DNA of 55,519 nucleotides from UBA1738 sp045538755 (GCA_045538755.1 JAZQEC010000029.1:1-55519), one strand, 5' to 3'. Positions 1 to 7,444 are shown, counted from the first letter of the stretch. Program-made: numbers and translations. The notes: generated from the letters alone by a model not told the origin.

Positions 1-59
1 TTTTTTAGCTGAATTCACTTGCAAGAGATAAATGTGTGCTATGCATGGTTATAGCGAAT

Positions 60-872
60 TTAATTTATATGTTTCAAAGAAGCTATATACTCTGCATCTG
101 CTTCGAGCTTTGGATCATTTTGTTCAAAGACAATATTCAAATTATTTTCTTTAGCAGTCAGGTCAAAATGACAAAGAGCAATGCCTATATCAATCATTTG
201 CATATCGAGTTTCTCAGTACGAGCAAAGCCCTTACTGCGTTTTAAGTAAAAGTGAACTGCATTATCGGCCACAACAACACGCCAGGGTTGTTTATTTACA
301 GCCGATGGAGCAAGTCTTACCATTTCCAAGGCTTCAGTCCATATGGCTGCTTTTTCTTTAGTTAAAGGCGTATCAAATGAGCCGTCAAAGAATAACTCTT
401 CAAATGGCAAACGCTCATCGGCTTTAACTCCTTTTCGCATCATACTCTCGCGCAAGGACATCTTTTTGGCAGGATATCCAAGTGCACTTGCGCAAGGCAT
501 AATTTCATCGCTATCAAGTTCCATAGCCTGTTCATAAGCAGAACGGTTCATAGTTCCGCCAAGCCAGACAGTACCGATTCCCATAGACTGCGCATATAAT
601 ACGAACATTTCAAAGGAATATCCAAATGCTACGCTTGTATTTTCTGACCATTTGATTTTACCGCCAACAAACAAATCCGTACCGACCACAACAGGACAGT
701 TAAGACCATATTCCTTTGCATTCATAAACTTAAAGTCCACAGGAATTTTATACGGATTTTCTATTGTCTGTGCAAAAACTTTCAGTTTCTCTATATCGTT
801 TTTGTCAAGTTCTCTGCCATCATATGTCCTGACACTTCTTCTGTTTCTAATATGTTCTGTAATATTATTCAT
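60..872 (-). CDS. Nitroreductase family protein (TM1586-like)
   Basis: Predicted flavin-dependent oxidoreductase of about 270 residues. The N-terminal part begins with the family pattern IRNRRSVRTYDG, which binds FMN phosphate in nitroreductases. A second nitroreductase-like half contains RLAPSAVNKQPWRVV near residue 185. This two-half layout matches the TM1586-type nitroreductases by memory rather than by search. A start further upstream at 935 is possible, but the ATG at 872 is preferred because GGGAGG lies just before it and the longer form would run into the preceding gene. It is the last gene of the co-directional run that starts near 6252. The substrate is unknown; a role in redox or xenobiotic reduction is inferred from the family and from the neighbouring superoxide-reductase fusion. 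Confidence 0.8.
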   Translation of the reverse strand: MNNITEHIRNRRSVRTYDGRELDKNDIEKLKVFAQTIENPYKIPVDFKFMNAKEYGLNCPVVVGTDLFVGGKIKWSENTSVAFGYSFEMFVLYAQSMGIGTVWLGGTMNRSAYEQAMELDSDEIMPCASALGYPAKKMSLRESMMRKGVKADERLPFEELFFDGSFDTPLTKEKAAIWTEALEMVRLAPSAVNKQPWRVVVADNAVHFYLKRSKGFARTEKLDMQMIDIGIALCHFDLTAKENNLNIVFEQNDPKLEADAEYIASLKHIN

Positions 873-894
873 AACGCCCTCCCAATAAGACACT

Positions 895-1230
895 TTATTG
901 TGCCATTTTTCTTCTGCACAATGATTTTTCTTCACACTTTGGGCATTTAAGGTGTCGGGTAGTTAATGTATGCACGCCCAGAATATACGCCTTGAAAGTT
1001 GGTTTGAATGTATGTCCGCATTTTCTGCATTCGTAAACACCTGTTTCATAGTCAACCTTGGCGGCATAGAAAACAGCAATCAGAACTAAAACTGCAGAAA
1101 CTGCCGTAAGTGTAATTGCAATTGCAGGATTTATGATTTTCTCTTCTGCGAGAATAGAACTTATAGCAAGCAAAGTGATACTAATCACTACACCGATAAC
1201 TGATATTATTATTTTTCTTTTATTACTCAT
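895..1230 (-). CDS. Small membrane protein with C-terminal zinc ribbon
   Basis: Protein of 111 residues, not recognised as a named family. Two hydrophobic segments (about residues 8-28 and 34-59) are followed by a cytoplasmic-type tail with a CxxC pair (CRKC, about 74-77) and a second CxxC pair (CPKC, about 96-99). That spacing is typical of a zinc ribbon or rubredoxin-like knuckle. Its ATG overlaps the TGA of the rhodanese gene (ATGA), so the two are probably translationally coupled. The nitroreductase follows 22 bases later. Function unknown; membrane-linked metal or redox sensing would fit the neighbours but is only inference. Confidence 0.7.
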   Translation of the reverse strand: MSNKRKIIISVIGVVISITLLAISSILAEEKIINPAIAITLTAVSAVLVLIAVFYAAKVDYETGVYECRKCGHTFKPTFKAYILGVHTLTTRHLKCPKCEEKSLCRRKMAQ

Positions 1231-1673
1231 TTTACCACCTCATATGGCCAGTCGATAATACCGCCAAACTCTTTTACATTAGTGTATCCAAGTTTAGCAA
1301 GACTTTCGGTTGCGATTTTGCTTCTTCTGCCGCTGCGGCAATATACAAGGATAAGTTTGTCCTTGTCGGGTAGCATTTCTTCTGCCTTATTTTCTATTTC
1401 GGTATATGGAATCAGGATCGCTCCCGGGATATGGCCCTCGTCAAACTCATCCTGTTCTCTTGTGTCTAAAATGATGTGTTCTTCTCCTGAATCCATTATC
1501 TTTTTGGCTTCCTCTGCCGTGATTTGTTGATACATCGTTTTTTCTCCTTTATCAGCAATAATTATTGATGTGGGGCCGTCCGCTCCACCTATAATTCCTA
1601 TACTTGTAGCATCTCCGCAAGCGGTAAGGAAGATGCAGAGAACAGCTGATATAATGTATAATATTTTCTTCAT
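1227..1673 (-). CDS. Rhodanese-domain lipoprotein with GGADGPT segment
   Basis: A lipoprotein signal peptide ends in the lipobox LTAC, so the mature protein should be anchored outside the membrane. A short segment SIGIIGGADGPTSI follows. It resembles the conserved loop of the beta subunit of sodium-translocating decarboxylases. The rest is a single rhodanese domain: the LDTREQDEFDEGHIPGA region and the active-site loop CRSGRRS with the nucleophilic cysteine intact. Such domains carry persulfide sulfur or reduce it. Two starts are possible: GTG at 1682 and ATG at 1673. The ATG is chosen because AAAGGTG lies seven bases upstream and the GTG sits inside that site. The stop overlaps the next gene by ATGA. 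Confidence 0.85.
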   Translation of the reverse strand: MKKILYIISAVLCIFLTACGDATSIGIIGGADGPTSIIIADKGEKTMYQQITAEEAKKIMDSGEEHIILDTREQDEFDEGHIPGAILIPYTEIENKAEEMLPDKDKLILVYCRSGRRSKIATESLAKLGYTNVKEFGGIIDWPYEVVK

Positions 1674-1684
1674 ATAATTCACCT

Positions 1685-2269
1685 TTAAATTTTTAGTTCA
1701 AACAATCCGTGTGTATTGCAATAATAGTAAAGTTTGCCACCGTACATTTTAGGGAATCTTACCGTCGCATCCTGTTCGGGATATAATCTTACGGTAAGCA
1801 CCCTGTCGAACCTTACATAGGCTACGAAACCGATATAATGCTGCTTTGTCATTTCGTGATTAAACTCAATATAAAAATCATCTTCAATTTCAGAAACTTT
1901 TATCAAATGTTCATCGTCCGGCTTATTTAGCTTTAACGCCTCGACCTGTTTACCACAGCATATAACAGAGCAGTTTCCCACCCCTTGCATAAAGCTACCG
2001 CAATCGGGACATACGTAAAACTTTGTTCGTTTCATATTGCCCGCCTCCTCCAAATTTTGTTTAAGGTCACCTGACAAAATCGTTTTCTCGCTCACGCCAA
2101 GAATATCAGCCAATGCTGACAGCGTTGATACATCAGGGAACCCGTGCCCGGTCTCCCATTTTGAAACAGTCTTTGGCACAACCCCTAATTTATCTGCAAC
2201 CTCTTTTTGTGTCATTCCTTTGGCTTTTCTTAAATCGCAAAGGAGTTTTCCGTTTTTATTCAAATCCAT
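1685..2269 (-). CDS. HTH (XRE) regulator fused to 2Fe-superoxide reductase-like domain
   Basis: Protein of 194 residues. Residues 8-62 are an XRE helix-turn-helix (MTQKEVADKLGV, TVSKWETG). Residues 84-194 match desulfoferrodoxin. A desulforedoxin-like FeCys4 centre is formed by C87, C90, C104 and C105. The neelaredoxin-like site keeps H121, H138, H144, C184 and H187 (pattern NHEMTKQHYI and YCNTHG). All ligands of a class I superoxide reductase are therefore present. The usual EKH motif reads DEH, so the lysine that draws in superoxide is missing. The start at 2269 has GGAGG nine bases upstream; an earlier start would add 17 unsupported residues. I infer a superoxide- or redox-sensing transcription factor rather than a detoxifying enzyme. 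Confidence 0.85.
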   Translation of the reverse strand: MDLNKNGKLLCDLRKAKGMTQKEVADKLGVVPKTVSKWETGHGFPDVSTLSALADILGVSEKTILSGDLKQNLEEAGNMKRTKFYVCPDCGSFMQGVGNCSVICCGKQVEALKLNKPDDEHLIKVSEIEDDFYIEFNHEMTKQHYIGFVAYVRFDRVLTVRLYPEQDATVRFPKMYGGKLYYYCNTHGLFELKI

Positions 2270-2324
2270 TTTGCATAACCTCCGCAATTTAAGTATAAGG
2301 CAGTAATATGAATTAAACAATCCA

Positions 2325-2960
2325 CTATCCGTTGACTATCGAATCATATATCATCACAAGACCACTACTTAGCATAGCCCCGCCGACAATATCAGAAAAC
2401 CAGTGCACGCCCGAAACAAGTCTTCCAATCACCATAAAGACGATAAAAGCGGTAATAATAAAGGCAACACACCGTCTGAATATACTGTTTTTGATGCGGG
2501 TATTAAACTGCATGATAGCCGTTGGCATAACACACATTACAAGCATAGTCGTTGATGATGGATAGGACGCTTCTAAATATCCGTTTATAAGTATTGGTCT
2601 GTAATTTACAACGAACATCTCAAAGAAAATATATATTGCCATCACAACTATATAAAATCCACCGAGAACAAGGATATTGTAATCAACCTTAAAAAGGTTT
2701 TTCCTCTTAATCCACTCACAAAGTCCCAGCACACCAAATCCCATTATAAAACAAATGGGGACAAGCCCGAGCCAATCCGTAATGGTGTAGAGTAGCATAT
2801 GCACGCCTGTACTGTTGTGGATTAATTTGTTGAGTGTAGCAAAGCCAACGCTTGAACCCCCAGGTCCAATTGCTCGCACATCGACAAAGTGAAGTGCTAC
2901 CGTCCAAAGGACAAACAATGCGAGTAGACCTACTCCAATGTAAAAACTTTTTCTTTTCAT
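2325..2960 (-). CDS. PAP2-family membrane phosphatase
   Basis: Integral membrane protein of 211 residues with about six hydrophobic segments. PAP2 (phosphatidic acid phosphatase type 2) motifs are visible: FVVNYRP for motif 1, YPSSTT where the family usually has PSGH, and GRLVSGVHWFSDIVGG for motif 3 with the nucleophilic histidine and its aspartate partner. The motif 2 histidine is replaced by threonine. I recall PSSTT variants in Firmicutes, so it may still be active. Likely substrates are lipid phosphates or polyprenyl pyrophosphate. AGGAAGG precedes the ATG by eight bases. A lipid role fits the CDP-alcohol phosphatidyltransferase two genes upstream. Confidence 0.8.
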   Translation of the reverse strand: MKRKSFYIGVGLLALFVLWTVALHFVDVRAIGPGGSSVGFATLNKLIHNSTGVHMLLYTITDWLGLVPICFIMGFGVLGLCEWIKRKNLFKVDYNILVLGGFYIVVMAIYIFFEMFVVNYRPILINGYLEASYPSSTTMLVMCVMPTAIMQFNTRIKNSIFRRCVAFIITAFIVFMVIGRLVSGVHWFSDIVGGAMLSSGLVMIYDSIVNG

Positions 2961-3067
2961 TTTTTAAAACCTTCCTGTTTTGTATTTAGCTCTCGCCTGA
3001 GTACACTCTACAAGAAAGTATTAAAAACCTCAAGAATCGTACCGTCACACGGACGACACTTTCCGTA

Positions 3068-3673
3068 TCATTGCCATTTTACAAGCATTAACACCTTTAT
3101 TATCAGGAATATGAACAAGAAAACTCCCACATAAGGTTGTGAGCTTATAATAAACAAAAGCACTGCAAACACGTTTAATATAAGCGATATTTTATCTCTG
3201 TTTTTCACCCAAAATGCTTTTTGACAATTTTGAAATGTAAGAGTCAAGATGCCATATACTGCAATACTGATTACAATAGCATAGTACGCAATCCTTAAAT
3301 AAGTCGCAATTCCGTTTAAGGAAAGAAGCGAAACTTCCTGCACGATTCCATTTTCTTTTTGTCCGAAAAATGGCAGGAAGAAGAACATCAGAACACTTAT
3401 ATCCAAAAGACCAAAGACAAGGCTACGAAAATGCTTTTCTTTTTGCTTGTTATCTTCTTCCGCAATACTTAAAACTTCGTTACTTGAAAGCAGTTCATCT
3501 ATAGTCACCGAAAAAAACTTTGCTATTTCTTTGAGAGAATCCAAGCTCGGATATCCTCTGCCTGATTCCCATTTTGAAATTGCTGTTCGGGACACATATA
3601 GAGCTTCTGCAAGTACTTCCTGCGTAAGTCCTTTGTTTTTTCTTAATTCCTGTAATTTTTCATTAAATTCCAT
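3068..3673 (-). CDS. XRE-family regulator with C-terminal membrane domain
   Basis: Residues 4-60 are a classic XRE helix-turn-helix (LTQEVLAEALYVSRTAISKWESGRGYP in two turns). From about residue 83 there are four hydrophobic segments, so the DNA-binding domain appears tethered to the membrane. Length is 201 residues from the ATG at 3673. That start lies inside the end of the phosphatidyltransferase gene, a 31-base overlap, and has AGGAAG upstream. Such HTH-plus-membrane proteins are common in Firmicutes; their signals are mostly unknown. It could sense membrane state and control the surrounding lipid genes, but nothing in the sequence proves that. Confidence 0.8.
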   Translation of the reverse strand: MEFNEKLQELRKNKGLTQEVLAEALYVSRTAISKWESGRGYPSLDSLKEIAKFFSVTIDELLSSNEVLSIAEEDNKQKEKHFRSLVFGLLDISVLMFFFLPFFGQKENGIVQEVSLLSLNGIATYLRIAYYAIVISIAVYGILTLTFQNCQKAFWVKNRDKISLILNVFAVLLFIISSQPYVGVFLFIFLIIKVLMLVKWQ

Positions 3674-4182
3674 AATACACTCACTTCCTGACCTGTTCTT
3701 ATGTAATATCCTTCTTGAATTGCCGAGAATGTTGCAACAATACATACCACCACAAAGCTGTATTTTAGTTCGATAAACTGTAATGCGGGCGGCAAAAGAA
3801 ACAATAACAGTCCCGTAATTTTATTCATCACAGTATGCAAAAAGATTAACTTTTTCGTATAAATAACACCCGATATAACACTAAAGATTTTAATAATTCC
3901 AATTACAACTATCCACACCCATATCCATTTTGGAATATGAATTACAGGCAACAATTTAATAAGTGTCACCGCAAAGAAAATAAAATCGGAAGCGGTATCG
4001 AGCTTTGCTCCAAATTCACTGACAGCATTTGTCTTTCTTGCAATAGTCCCATCTACCATATCGGTAAATCCACATAATAGATATATGCAGTAAAAACCAA
4101 CCGAAAACGCGGGGCAGAACAAAAGACATATACTAAATAAAATTCTGCAACTTGTTATTATATTTGCAATCTGCTTTTTCAT
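3643..4182 (-). CDS. CDP-alcohol phosphatidyltransferase
   Basis: Membrane enzyme of 179 residues that moves a phosphatidyl group from a CDP-diacylglycerol-type donor to an alcohol. The full family signature is present at about residues 41-66: DMVDGTIAR, then eight residues, then GAKLDTASD, giving all four metal-binding aspartates at the expected spacing. Several hydrophobic segments follow. The alcohol acceptor (glycerol phosphate, serine, inositol or other) cannot be told from sequence. It overlaps the downstream XRE regulator by 31 bases and follows the cyclase gene by 22 bases, so it is part of the same transcript. Confidence 0.85.
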   Translation of the reverse strand: MKKQIANIITSCRILFSICLLFCPAFSVGFYCIYLLCGFTDMVDGTIARKTNAVSEFGAKLDTASDFIFFAVTLIKLLPVIHIPKWIWVWIVVIGIIKIFSVISGVIYTKKLIFLHTVMNKITGLLLFLLPPALQFIELKYSFVVVCIVATFSAIQEGYYIRTGQEVSVLWNLMKNYRN

Positions 4183-4204
4183 CCGTTCACCTACAAATTG
4201 GAAT

Positions 4205-4804
4205 TTATCTTTTGAAAGCTATCAATACAGCTCTACATGGCGAACCATCCGCACCTGATAAATTCAGCGGTGCAGCATTTAAAAAATAAACACCTTCAGG
4301 CACTTCTGATAAACGAATTCCCTCAAGTAAGATAACATTAGCACCCAAAAGTACAAGATGCACTGCCATTGGGGCATTTTGTGGACCGATTGTCTGGGAT
4401 TCATTTCCTAAAAGCAAAACATCTGAAGATGCAAATACCTTTGCCGCCTCAAATGACACTTCGGCATCACCTTTAATCAGAATTCTCTTTGTCGATTCCG
4501 GGTTTTGTTTTTTCGCTTTTTCAATTATCTCTACAGCATCATCACCAGTGACAATCCCATGATGTTCTGCCACATAAGCCATTCCTACAAATGTCTCTAT
4601 GCATATCTCATCCACAGTTTTTCCATCCTTAATAAAATGAAATGGTGCATCTATATGCGTGCCATTGTGTGCACACATATCAAATGCTGTCAAATTATAT
4701 ACCTCACCTTTATCCATTGATTTAAGTATCTTCTTCTCTGGCGTGGGGTCGTCGGGATACACCTGGCAACCGAAAACTTCTTGTGAAATATCGTAAATTT
4801 TCAT
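4205..4804 (-). CDS. Cyclase-family metal hydrolase (kynurenine formamidase-like)
   Basis: Protein of 199 residues in the cyclase family, which includes bacterial kynurenine formamidase. The metal-binding signature HxGTHxDxPxHF is intact as H46, H50, D52 and H56. The opening KIYDISQEVFGCQVYPDDP and the late GVYFLNAAPLNLSGADGSP are also typical. Members hydrolyse amide or ester bonds in small molecules. No tryptophan pathway genes are nearby, so formamidase activity is not supported by context. GGAG precedes the ATG. It lies between the glycosyltransferase and the phosphatidyltransferase. Confidence 0.8.
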   Translation of the reverse strand: MKIYDISQEVFGCQVYPDDPTPEKKILKSMDKGEVYNLTAFDMCAHNGTHIDAPFHFIKDGKTVDEICIETFVGMAYVAEHHGIVTGDDAVEIIEKAKKQNPESTKRILIKGDAEVSFEAAKVFASSDVLLLGNESQTIGPQNAPMAVHLVLLGANVILLEGIRLSEVPEGVYFLNAAPLNLSGADGSPCRAVLIAFKR

Positions 4805-4857
4805 TATTTAATTCTCCACTACAAATTCTTATTTGTCTTTCTCTAAATACATCTCTT

Positions 4858-6039
4858 CTAAACAGTACTATTGCAAACCTTTATAATTTTGTCTGCAGCA
4901 CCTTTTGCACCCGAAGAGTTTTTAAACCCTTCAGCAATCTTCTTGGCATTTTGCTTATAGGTGCTATCATTGAATATTTTATTTACTGCACTCAAAACGG
5001 AAACACCGTCAAATTTATCAAGTTTAATACCTGCGTGAAGCTCTAAAACCCGCTCGGCAACACCTTTTTGCTCTGATGTTTGCGGCAGCATAACAAGCGG
5101 AACTTCAAAATATAAACTTTCGCTGACGCTATTCATTCCGCAGTGAGACACAAACACATCCGCTTTTTCTAAAACGGCAATTTGGTCAACATGCGAATAA
5201 ACCGATATGTTTTCAGGTAACTCACCAAAACCTTCAATAGATACCAAGTTACCAACAGACATTATCACTTGATAATCTGTATTTACTAAGGCAGATATAC
5301 AAGTTTTGTAAAAAGGCATCATGTCATTATTTACAGTTCCCATGGATATATAAATCAGTTTATCCCTATTTTTCTCTATTTTCTCAGTTGCAGGACGAAT
5401 TGAAGGTCCGACAAATGCGAACTTTTCCGAAAAAGTCTCTGAACAAGGTTGAAACTCAGGAGAGGTATAGACAATAGTGTGCGTGCTATCATCATTACCG
5501 ATAATATCAAGAATATTTTTAACAGGATACCCCTTATCCTTTAGTCGTTTGACTTGCTTTGATGTTTTTGGCATAGCGAAAAGCATCTTAATCAAATCCT
5601 TGAAACCTTGTTTCATAATCTTTGCAGAATGCTGATTAAAGGCAAAGGTTGTTGTTGAAGAAACAAAAGGAATGCCAAGCTTTAGCGCAACTGCTTTTCC
5701 CCATAGTGCCATGGAATCTGCAACAATTAAGTCAGGCTTAAGTTCTGCCATCTCCCTGCAAACCTTATCATCAAGCGCCAATGTGGTATCTACAAGTATC
5801 TTTGTAGAGAACGCCAGGTCTTTTCCTACACGGGTGGCATCTTTGGCGCTAAGTTTCTGCTCCGTATCATAATCGTCGCAGGATATAAATATTGCACCTG
5901 CCGACTCGATTTTTTCACGCATCATGTTATATGAATAATACCAAACCTCGTGCCCACGAGAAACTAATTCCCGAACAACACCCAGAGTGGGGTTAGTATG
6001 TCCATGTGCTGGAATACAAAAGAAAACTATTTTACTCAT
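4858..6039 (-). CDS. GT1 (MGT/UGT-type) glycosyltransferase
   Basis: Protein of 393 residues, the usual length for macrolide-type GT1 glycosyltransferases. The N-terminal acceptor domain begins with IVFFCIPAHGHTNPTLGV. The C-terminal nucleotide-sugar domain has the signature HCGMNSVSESLYFEVPLVML followed by PQTSEQ. These enzymes transfer a sugar from UDP- or dTDP-sugars to lipids, macrolides or other small hydrophobic molecules. The start is three bases after the AbrB-like gene stop, with GAGG inside the end of that gene, so the two are co-translated. Acceptor unknown; self-protection against an antibiotic, or lipid glycosylation given the neighbours, are both possible. Confidence 0.85.
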   Translation of the reverse strand: MSKIVFFCIPAHGHTNPTLGVVRELVSRGHEVWYYSYNMMREKIESAGAIFISCDDYDTEQKLSAKDATRVGKDLAFSTKILVDTTLALDDKVCREMAELKPDLIVADSMALWGKAVALKLGIPFVSSTTTFAFNQHSAKIMKQGFKDLIKMLFAMPKTSKQVKRLKDKGYPVKNILDIIGNDDSTHTIVYTSPEFQPCSETFSEKFAFVGPSIRPATEKIEKNRDKLIYISMGTVNNDMMPFYKTCISALVNTDYQVIMSVGNLVSIEGFGELPENISVYSHVDQIAVLEKADVFVSHCGMNSVSESLYFEVPLVMLPQTSEQKGVAERVLELHAGIKLDKFDGVSVLSAVNKIFNDSTYKQNAKKIAEGFKNSSGAKGAADKIIKVCNSTV

Positions 6040-6042
6040 ATT

Positions 6043-6252
6043 TTATTCCTCTATTTCAGAAAAAACTTGTTTGATCGTATCTTGTTGTTTTGCTTTAGGA
6101 AGAATTGCAATTCCTCGCTCTATGTCACCGAGAACCAAAATCTCGTCTCCCGGCTGAAAATCAAACAGCTCTCTTGCTTCTTTGGGAATAACAAACTGTC
6201 CCTTTTCGCCGATTTTTACCATCCATGCATATTTTCCATCACGTATATTCAT
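6043..6252 (-). CDS. AbrB/SpoVT-like transcription regulator
   Basis: Protein of 69 residues with a swapped-hairpin AbrB domain: VKIGEKGQFVIPKEARELF, then PGDEILVLGD. The start at 6252 has AAGGGAG eight bases upstream. A longer frame running up to 6387 has no ribosome site and would cross the promoter. The promoter just upstream carries a perfect inverted repeat over its -10 box, so this small protein probably represses its own transcription and that of the following glycosyltransferase operon. The gene ends three bases before the glycosyltransferase. Confidence 0.85.
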   Translation of the reverse strand: MNIRDGKYAWMVKIGEKGQFVIPKEARELFDFQPGDEILVLGDIERGIAILPKAKQQDTIKQVFSEIEE

Positions 6253-6274
6253 ATCCGATTCTCCCTTGTATGAT

Positions 6275-6294
6275 TGGTATGAATAATCATACCA
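6275..6294. promoter_or_regulatory. Operator: 8-bp perfect inverted repeat over the abrB-like -10 box
   Basis: TGGTATGA, a four-base spacer, then TCATACCA. The arms are perfect complements. The element covers the -10 hexamer of the promoter at 6286-6314 and lies 23 bases ahead of the start codon. Position and symmetry suggest a repressor site, most simply for the AbrB-like protein itself. Confidence 0.6.
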
Positions 6295-6314
6295 TAAATT
6301 TATATACATGTCAA
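6286..6314 (-). promoter_or_regulatory. Sigma-A promoter of the abrB-like/glycosyltransferase operon
   Basis: On the minus strand TTGACA (6314-6309) is followed after exactly 17 bases by TATGAT (6291-6286). This is close to consensus. It lies downstream of the terminator of the nucleotidyltransferase gene, so it starts a new transcript. Confidence 0.75.
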
Positions 6315-6336
6315 TAGATTGAGAATCTTTTGAGGC

Positions 6337-6364
6337 AAAAGAAAAGATGTGGCCGTAGCCACAC
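6337..6364 (-). terminator. Terminator after the nucleotidyltransferase gene
   Basis: On the minus strand the arms GTGTGGC and GCCACAT close a four-base loop immediately after the stop codon at 6366 and are followed by TTTTCTTTT. Confidence 0.75.
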
Positions 6365-6365
6365 C

Positions 6366-7025
6366 TTATTTCGTTTTTCCAATCCATTTCGTTGCCCAGT
6401 TAAACAACGTTTCAGACATCACATCAAATTCAACCGCTCCGCCGTTTTTGAGTTTCAAAAATGTATCAACAATAACTCGTTCATCAGGTGATACAAATTC
6501 CAGCAAATCTTTCTGATGGCTGATATATTTCCCTGTTTGTTTAAAGGCTATTGCCTGCACCACAAAAGATGCGGATTTATATAAACCTCTTAAAATTTCT
6601 TCACTTTTATCAACGAGCATATTGTGAACACAGCCATGATAGATATTGCATACGCCTATCTTTATTGCTCGGCTAACGGCAGCATCATCAATCAACGGCA
6701 AGAGTTCATCAAGGCTTCCTTTTATCGGTTTTGTATCATAATAAAACTGAAAAAGGTCAGATGGCTCCCAATTTAAGATTTCATTTTTCCCTGAAAGGAA
6801 ACCGCAAATCAGTTCCCTGTGCGGTAGGGTATCTAACATCGTGTTATAGGTGGCAACATCTGATGGTGACAATTCATCAAGTATGACAACCATGTCAACA
6901 TCGCTGTTTTCAGTTGCTTCTCCACGGGCGAAACTGCCCTGCAAACCAACAAACCAAACACGGTCGCCGAACTGGTCATTTAAGGCATTCAAAAATGTAT
7001 TTGTCCAAGCAGTAATTTCTATCAT
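6366..7025 (-). CDS. Nucleotidyltransferase-domain protein
   Basis: Protein of 219 residues. Residues 25-50 carry the polymerase-beta-type nucleotidyltransferase signature GSFARGEATENSDVDMVV, with the two aspartates that bind magnesium. A helical C-terminal half follows, with no recognisable second domain. Such proteins include aminoglycoside adenylyltransferases and minimal nucleotidyltransferases. The target is unknown here. No HEPN partner gene is adjacent, so a MNT-HEPN toxin-antitoxin pair is not supported. AGGAAATAGAA precedes the ATG. It follows the PAS gene by 18 bases and ends at its own terminator. Confidence 0.75.
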   Translation of the reverse strand: MIEITAWTNTFLNALNDQFGDRVWFVGLQGSFARGEATENSDVDMVVILDELSPSDVATYNTMLDTLPHRELICGFLSGKNEILNWEPSDLFQFYYDTKPIKGSLDELLPLIDDAAVSRAIKIGVCNIYHGCVHNMLVDKSEEILRGLYKSASFVVQAIAFKQTGKYISHQKDLLEFVSPDERVIVDTFLKLKNGGAVEFDVMSETLFNWATKWIGKTK

Positions 7026-7043
7026 TTCTATTTCCTCATTAAA

Positions 7044-7412
7044 TCAGTATTTCTTAAAGTCATAAAGCCCCGCAGTTTCTTTATCTCTATACTCGTGCTT
7101 TTCGTAATAGCCGATTAAAGTTCCGTCATCATCACGAAGAGCGACCATATAGACATCTTTGTTTTCCTCTTCGTTGCGATAGGTGTAAATGATATTATTA
7201 TCCTTGCTTTCCTTAAACCAATCAAGCACCTTTTCAATCATCTCGTTGGCTTTTGGCGGATGACAGTCTTTAATACTTGCGCCCGTCAAATCCTTATGAT
7301 AACGCTCTATTGCAGATGGGTTCATATATACAATTATATCGTCCATATCGCAAACAACGACAGGAGCTGTGTCCCTATCAAGTATGCTTTTAAATAATTT
7401 ATATAGTTTCAT
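7044..7412 (-). CDS. Small PAS-domain protein
   Basis: Protein of 122 residues that is essentially a single PAS domain: an N-terminal helix, then APVVVCDMDDIIVYMNPSAIERY, a central PxxANEM segment and a final DDGTLIGYYEKHEYRD strand region. No output domain (kinase, GGDEF, HTH) is attached, so it may act through a partner protein. A good promoter lies at 7445-7473. It is co-directional with the nucleotidyltransferase 18 bases downstream. Confidence 0.75.
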   Translation of the reverse strand: MKLYKLFKSILDRDTAPVVVCDMDDIIVYMNPSAIERYHKDLTGASIKDCHPPKANEMIEKVLDWFKESKDNNIIYTYRNEEENKDVYMVALRDDDGTLIGYYEKHEYRDKETAGLYDFKKY

Positions 7413-7444
7413 TTTTTAACCTCACTAACTGTTATTGTGTTGTT

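Noticed and set aside
36..245. Plus-strand open frame at the left edge
   Set aside because: It is antisense to the nitroreductase gene, has no ribosome site and no recognisable protein features.
6366..7412. Nucleotidyltransferase plus neighbour as a MNT-HEPN toxin-antitoxin pair
   Set aside because: The neighbouring small gene is a PAS protein; no HEPN RxxxxH-type partner is present.
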